From: Gnetum montanum
Taxonomy: Eukaryota > Streptophyta > Gnetopsida > Gnetales > Gnetaceae
Assembly (NCBI GenBank): GCA_015680685.1
Contig: MNCI01022067.1
Coordinates: 338,693 to 402,692 of the forward strand
DNA length: 64,000 bases
Reading direction: 5' to 3'
Shown: positions 59,303-64,000 of the stretch, one piece after another
Layout of the letters: each line of letters starts with the position of its first letter
Numbering within the stretch: position 1 is the first letter of the stretch
Notes under the pieces: model-generated
What the model was told of the DNA's origin: nothing
The model's database searches: none
What the model saw: the letters and a program-made list of their open reading frames with translations, nothing else
Made by a program: the position numbers and the translations under genes

Positions 59303-59865
59303 TGTGAGAGAGGTAGCAGGGTTGGTGGTGGCCTACTACCTCCCCCACAGTTCAGGGGCCGTGGGGGCACAAGGGATCCTCCACTCCTTGTGTCTTCGGA
59401 ACCATACTGGCATGGCAATTCCATGCATTAGTAAGAGGAGGCTATGACCTACCTCATTATTCCACTCGGTAGGACCTTGCCTGGGAGGGTTGCGTAATTC
59501 AACTCTGCGTTGGGGTGTTTTTATCGGGTGTGTCATGGTACATGCTATGGGATGTTGCGTGCGCTCCTTGGAGCACGACACCAACTACCAACACGCGGTG
59601 ATGAATCTAGAGGGTTCAGCTAGTAGTCCCCGTGGTGTCCACGTGAGTGGAGCAAGCGAGAGTTATCTGGCTTGTTAGCGTATCGCAAATATTGTTTATG
59701 AAACACATCTCAGGAGACATGCTAACACTAACACATCGTTTGTTGGCATGTGTTTCAAGATTGTTGATTGCTAAGGCGTAGTCCTCTTGAGTTTTGTCCC
59801 GATTCAGAATCTACTTGGGAACTCTTAGGGTGCCGAACAACATGCTCAGAGACAACGTTGTTACA
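59303..59865 (+). repeat. 3' LTR of element F (563 bp)
   Basis: TGTGAGAGAGG to ACGTTGTTACA, followed by the target duplication ATACT at 59866-59870. Confidence 0.95.
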
Positions 59866-59949
59866 ATACTTCTCTACTTTATACCACACACAGCAGAAGC
59901 ATTTGACTCAGATCGTAATGTCAACACTTCCAGGATGTTATTTTAACGA

Positions 59950-61147
59950 TTATTTAGTATACTCGGGAACAGTTGCATGAGCCTCTTCCTTCATTGCAAC
60001 TTCAGCTGGTTCTACGTCAAGTGTTGGGGCCACTAGCTCTCCAAGTAAATCCGCAAGAAGTTCTGGAATCCCCTCCAAGTAAAATGTGTAGAATATCTTA
60101 AATGGATAGACAACCTGCTTCAACTTCACCTGTCCATGAACTCCATTCAAAATGTTTGTTCCTGCTGTCACCGCAAGGTACGAGTCCTCGTACGTCAAAT
60201 AAGGCCCTTGGAATGTGTAGAAGCAGAAAGCTATTTAGTGTTGAGGAGTTAATAAATTGCTTTAATTTTTAGCAATAATTCTCCAAGTATGATTTGTGAT
60301 TATTTACCTAAACAGCCATGGTTCCGTAATCGCCAAAGTAAAAGCTGTAAATGGCTTCATAGCGATCCCCATTTTTTTAGGGAAAATTTTCAATGAGGAT
60401 ACAGATTCCCGATTTTATACCCAGGTGCTTTTGGAGGTTGCCACTGAAAAGCTGTTTATAGAAAAAATGAAGATTTGAAAATAAAAATAATAACTGCTCT
60501 TTGCTGTGCTCAAATGCTTGATCCTTTTGATAGTAGACCCTAGGGAGATAAACCCACGAATTTGAAACCGCAAATAATTTAAAAGCGTTTAAAGTTCAGA
60601 TCACTTTCCTCATGAAGAATAGGTCAGAAGATTCAGAACATTTTATTATAGTAAAGAAGCAAAACATATGAGAAAAAGGGGGAAAATGAAAAAGAAAAAG
60701 TGAAAAATAGCAGATGGCAGCATACCATGTTGGTAAATGGCATGAGATCTCCTAGGTGGTTTTGTGGTTTCTAGCTCAACTTGAGCATGGCCGGACTGCC
60801 CCTGTTCAAGTGATTGATTTCATACACATAAAGCTCCTAAACTGAACCTGCAGGCAAAAAATCGGAAGAAAAAAACTCCATGAAGCTGATGATAAAAAAA
60901 CTGCTTCTCCAAGATTCAATACCCACATCAACAAAACTAGATTTTGCTTACTGCTAGAAGATTCAGCAGATGATCCATAAGCAGCATATGCTGAGCACAA
61001 ACTTCAAAACTTTCTGTTATAGGAGCCCAGGGGTTTTACTCTTCGTCTGAAGCTGCAACTAAGCCGTGTAGCCTGCAGAAGCGATGTGGGTCTCTCAAAC
61101 TACAAGCCTAGAGATCTGGCCAAACTTCCTGTAGCATGGGATTCCAT
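59950..61147 (-). pseudogene. AOC: Allene oxide cyclase pseudogene, four exons
   Basis: Allene oxide cyclase makes cis-OPDA from an unstable allene oxide in the plastid, a step of jasmonate synthesis. Exons on the minus strand: 61147-60952 (Met start, Ser/Arg-rich plastid transit-like peptide), 60847-60726 (ELYVYEIN, RGSPAMLKLS, LGDLMPFTN), 60451-60308 (LFSGNLQKHLGIKSGICILI, NGDRYEAIYSFYFGDYG) and 60207-59950 (GPYLTYEDSYLAVTAGTNIL, GQVKLKQVVYPFKIFYTFYL, EYTK, stop TAA). Introns are 104, 274 and 100 nt; the first splits a Ser codon cleanly. Exon-intron structure shows it is not a retrocopy. Six in-frame stops (two in exon 1, two in exon 2, two in exon 3) and loss of AG at the third acceptor (AA at the expected site) make it a pseudogene. 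The order of blocks follows known AOC proteins closely. Confidence 0.85.
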
Positions 61148-61238
61148 CAAACAAACTAACAGCAGCTACTCCTGCACATCAAGAAGCAGTAGATCCCCAG
61201 AGGTAATAAAACACAGAGCCTCCACAGCAAGCCAGCTC

Positions 61239-62326
61239 AAGAGAGCCAACATCATCAAGCGCCATTGGACAAAGGAAGAGGACAGATTTATATCGTGTGG
61301 AAAACAAGAACCTTATAGCTTCTAGGTTTTTTGGCTTTTTGCGTTGTGAGTTTTGAGATTTCATGTTATTGGAAGAATTGCACTTACGTCTTTTAAAGAA
61401 ACGGTGCCCAATTCCAAACTTACATAGAAGGGTAAAGGATAAACAATATCTTAGGATTTGTTTGGCTGTTGTAATGTATGGACAGGCTCCTGTTAAGATT
61501 GGTGCAGGAACACAGAGTTAAAAAATGGGTGCAAATTGCTAGGATGCTTCCAAACCGGTTCGGGAAGCAGTGCAGAGATAGATGGAACAATCAGTCGCAG
61601 ACATTAAGGTTTTTAGTTACATTCTATTTTATTTCTTTCCTGCAGAACAAAGAATTTACTTTGATGTTCATCACTTGGTCTGGATCATGGATCATTGATA
61701 TTTGTTGACGCATGCAAAAGGATATCTGGACAGAAGAGGAGGAGAGAATGTTGGTGCAGGACCACACTGATCTAGGCAACAGCTGGACCGAGATTGCTAA
61801 GCGACTACTGAGCAAAACTGAAAACACAATCAAGAACCATTGGTATTCTACTAAGCAAAGACACAAAACTAGCACAAGGTCAAGAAGAAACCTCAACCCC
61901 TTCTCCTTCTCCTCCTCCTCCTCCTCAAATACCCATAGAAGTTCAATTCTTCAGAACTACATTAAAAGTCTCGCGGATAACAACAACCAAAACCTCCAAA
62001 AACAGCAACCCATTCCATCTTCATCATTTTGCGCTCTTCCCTCTTCTGCAGAAGAACCTCAAAATGCTGCATTTCAACAGCATCAGTCCAGCGTTGAAGT
62101 GGGAGCAAAATTAGCCAATCCTACAACCTTTATGCACACGTATGATAAAATAGATTTGAATACAATGGAAATGTTGTATGGGTGCCCAACCCCTCAAAGT
62201 TCTCTCTCCTTCGACATCTTCGACTTTGATACCGAGTTTGATAAAGATGTAACCAAAAGGTTGCCCACAATTGAATCATCAACCATACAATTGATCTGGG
62301 CAATGGGCCTCCACTATCTTAACTAA
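61239..62326 (+). pseudogene. R2R3-MYB pseudogene (MYB98/MYB119-like group)
   Basis: R2R3-MYB proteins are nuclear DNA-binding factors. Exon a ends HWTKEED at 61285, exon b (61486-61608) gives LLLRLVQEHRVKKWVQIARM and FGKQCRDRW, and exon c (61718-62326) gives DIWTEEEERMLVQDHTDLGN, TEIAKRLLSKTENTIKNHW and a Ser/Gln/Asn-rich C-terminus. The Trp spacings are 19 and 18 in R2 and 18 and 18 in R3, as in R2R3-MYBs; KDIWTEEEER and KTENTIKNHW resemble the MYB98/64/119/115/118 group. The first donor is AT instead of GT, exon b seems to lack 4 nt near 61597 before GACATTAAG, and the last acceptor is AA instead of AG. The part before R2 is not recognisable. The end may be cut by repeat R. Confidence 0.75.
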
Positions 62327-63231
62327 TTAATAATAGCCTATGAAACCCTCCATATAGAAATAAAAAGAAGAATCAACAGGCAAGTCCTTGTGTCCTATGT
62401 TGTATTAAAAAACGTTATGAGACATACAAAAGAATAATCCTATAGTATTTTATTGCTCCAACAATTCCTTCAACTGAAATTGTAATACTATTCACTACCC
62501 AAGAAGAATAAATCACATAAATTATTGACCAAAATTTTGAATAAGGAAGGAAGACTTAAAATTTCTAGAAGAAGCGTTATTCACATCCAAAAAAATCAAG
62601 TTTGTCTAAAACTATGAAAATTCAGAATTTTGAGCAAGGAGATTTTATTACATCCTAACAAACCCATTGGATCTTTTGGTATATATAACATGAAATTCAA
62701 ACATATTTTCAATATAGTGTTGAAGTAATGAGTTTTGAAAAATTCAAAAGTAACTTAGGATCAATCTTCCACTTGTTACATAATTTAAAAAATCATGTTT
62801 CTTATTCTCAATTTAAGGAATCATAACTAGATGACTATATGTACCCTCAACAAAAAACTTAAGTAGAAATTTATAATGCAACATTACTTGTAGGAATTAA
62901 ATCCATAACTTGCAGCTTTCAAATTAAGAATCTTACCACTAGGATTACACCATAATTTGACTACTTTTCACAATTTGAAGTTTTGGCATAGGATTTTATG
63001 TCATCTCTTTGTTTCAACTTTAAAATAATGAGAACTTTTCCTTACTCTCACAATTTGCATCTTTAACAAAAGAGATATAAATGCTATTAGGTAGAGTGCT
63101 ACTACTACATCAAGATTAGCCCTTGTCTTTTTCTAGGAAAATCTTTTTGTTTTTACTAGCACCCTATCACAATTTCTATAAACATTATTGTGGTATTAAT
63201 AACTTTGCCAAAGCTAGTCCCAAACTAAAAT
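62304..63231 (+). repeat. Dispersed repeat R, copy 2
   Basis: It aligns with 50661-51594 in direct orientation. It begins (CAATGGGCCTCCACT) within the last codons of the MYB reading frame and ends CAAACTAAAAT. The tRNA-like segment recurs on the minus strand at 62947-62893 (B box GATTTAATTCC, A box TAATCCTAGTGG). Confidence 0.85.
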
Positions 63232-63669
63232 GAAAAAGGAGAGTTAGTTTTAGGTTGGTAATTGGCTGTAAAATCATGTCAAATTTCATGGATGAGTTTT
63301 TTTCAAATATTGTAAATGCTATGGTATTTTCCCAATGTGATGCATAGTAATCACAAGGCCTGCTTGTTGTAGGAGAATGAGCAAGGGTCTACTAAGGCAT
63401 CCTCCAAAAACAATGTGCAATGTTAATGTCTACTAACAAAAGTTTTGGATGGCCACCTAGAACATTCACACTCGACATCACTCTTCCAAGAAAGCCCCCA
63501 AAAGTAAGACCAAAAAAACACATCAGAAAAAATAATTGAAGACAATTTAAACACACTGCAAATAAACAAAGATCTAGTCCTTCATAGAAGTGAATGGTGA
63601 AAGAAAATTCATGTAGTTGACTTCATTTTGTTGCAACAAGGCTAAGATGCTAATAATGACTTATGAGAG
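63232..63669. other. Short intergenic stretch, nothing recognised
   Basis: AT-rich sequence with no gene or repeat that I could support. Confidence 0.4.
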
Positions 63670-64000
63670 CAGTTACTCTAGCAGTTTATTCTAATTATTA
63701 GAGTGGTTATTATTGGAGAAATTACTCTAATAATTAGAGCGGTTATTATTGAAGTCATTACTCTAATTATTAGAGCAGTTATTATTGGAGTAGTTACTCT
63801 AATAATTAGAGTGGTTATTATTGAAGTGATTACTCTAATTATTAGAGCGATTATTATTGGAGTGGTTACTCTAATAATTAGAGTGGTTATTATTAGAGCA
63901 GTTTTTATTAGAGTGGTTCCTCTAATTATTAGAGCAGATATTATTAAAGCAGTTATTCTAATTATTAGAGCGATTACTCTAATTATTAGAGTAGTTGCTC
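63670..64000 (+). repeat. 36-bp palindromic satellite, runs past the window end
   Basis: CTCTAATAATTAGAG or CTCTAATTATTAGAG starts at 63725, 63761, 63797, 63833 and 63869, exactly 36 bp apart. The two forms alternate, so the higher-order unit is 72 bp. Each is a 15-base inverted repeat around a single central base. After a 51-bp step at 63920 the pattern continues to 64000. Confidence 0.9.

Larger units (their letters stand above)
53135..59865 (+). mobile_element. Element F: Galadriel-like chromovirus (Ty3/gypsy), both LTRs present
   Basis: LTRs of 564 and 563 bp are flanked by a perfect 5-bp target duplication, ATACT (53130-53134 and 59866-59870). The order is LTR, initiator tRNA-Met primer site, gag, protease, RT, RNase H, integrase, chromodomain remnant, polypurine tract, LTR. 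The gag pattern (WDSFKAALIKQF then ELMLLIPDM, FFKFVNGLQPWAQMEL) and the short zinc knuckle fit the Galadriel group best. LTRs differ at roughly 50 sites by eye, about a tenth, so the insertion is old. Confidence 0.9.

Noticed and set aside
61086-61325. 79-codon frame as the true MYB N-terminus
   Set aside because: Its first part is antisense to AOC exon 1 and shows no MYB-family similarity before the R2 repeat.

Overview
The window is plant nuclear DNA. Plant-type LTR retrotransposons of the Athila, Tat and chromovirus lineages fill about 80% of it, and the only host genes are remnants of a jasmonate-pathway gene (allene oxide cyclase) and of an R2R3-MYB gene. The density and depth of nesting, and the heavy decay by C-to-T changes, suggest a large-genome seed plant, perhaps a gymnosperm; that last point is inference.

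Layout. (1) 1-10309: element A, a Tat-lineage Ty3/gypsy element with dual RNase H. Its pol is decayed, its 3' UTR holds minisatellites and its 3' LTR is about 2.2 kb; the 5' end lies outside the window. (2) 10310-14460, minus strand: element B, one Athila-like LTR with gag on one side and a third ORF (ORF3) on the other. (3) About 15170-16989: element G, a short copia-like LTR element. (4) 17236-48261: three Athila-like elements nested in each other. C (LTR-gag-pol-ORF3-LTR) has D (LTR-gag-ORF3-LTR, no pol) in its 3' LTR, and D has E (LTR-gag-pol-LTR, no ORF3) just upstream of its ORF3. Split LTR halves and decayed 5-bp target duplications give the order C, then D, then E. (5) 48262-53134: AT-rich DNA with a LINE reverse transcriptase scrap, one copy of a 0.93-kb repeat (R) with a tRNA-like segment, and local duplications. 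(6) 53135-59865: element F, a Galadriel-like chromovirus with both LTRs and a perfect target duplication. It sits in what looks like the 3' UTR of the allene oxide cyclase pseudogene. (7) 59950-61147 (minus): allene oxide cyclase pseudogene; 61239-62326 (plus): R2R3-MYB pseudogene; then the second R copy. (8) 63670-64000: a 36-bp palindromic satellite running off the window.

The most interesting system is ORF3 of the Athila-like elements: a protein of about 900 residues, downstream of pol, shared by B, C and D. In C and D it is preceded by a TATA box inside a segment that echoes the element's own U3, a purine tract resembling the 3' polypurine tract, a possible splice donor, a TACTAA-type branch point and an acceptor directly abutting the ORF3 ATG. 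This suggests ORF3 was made from a separate, spliced transcript. E kept an acceptor-ATG but lost both the TATA segment and ORF3.

No coding region in the window looks intact. No rRNA, functional tRNA or CRISPR array was seen.
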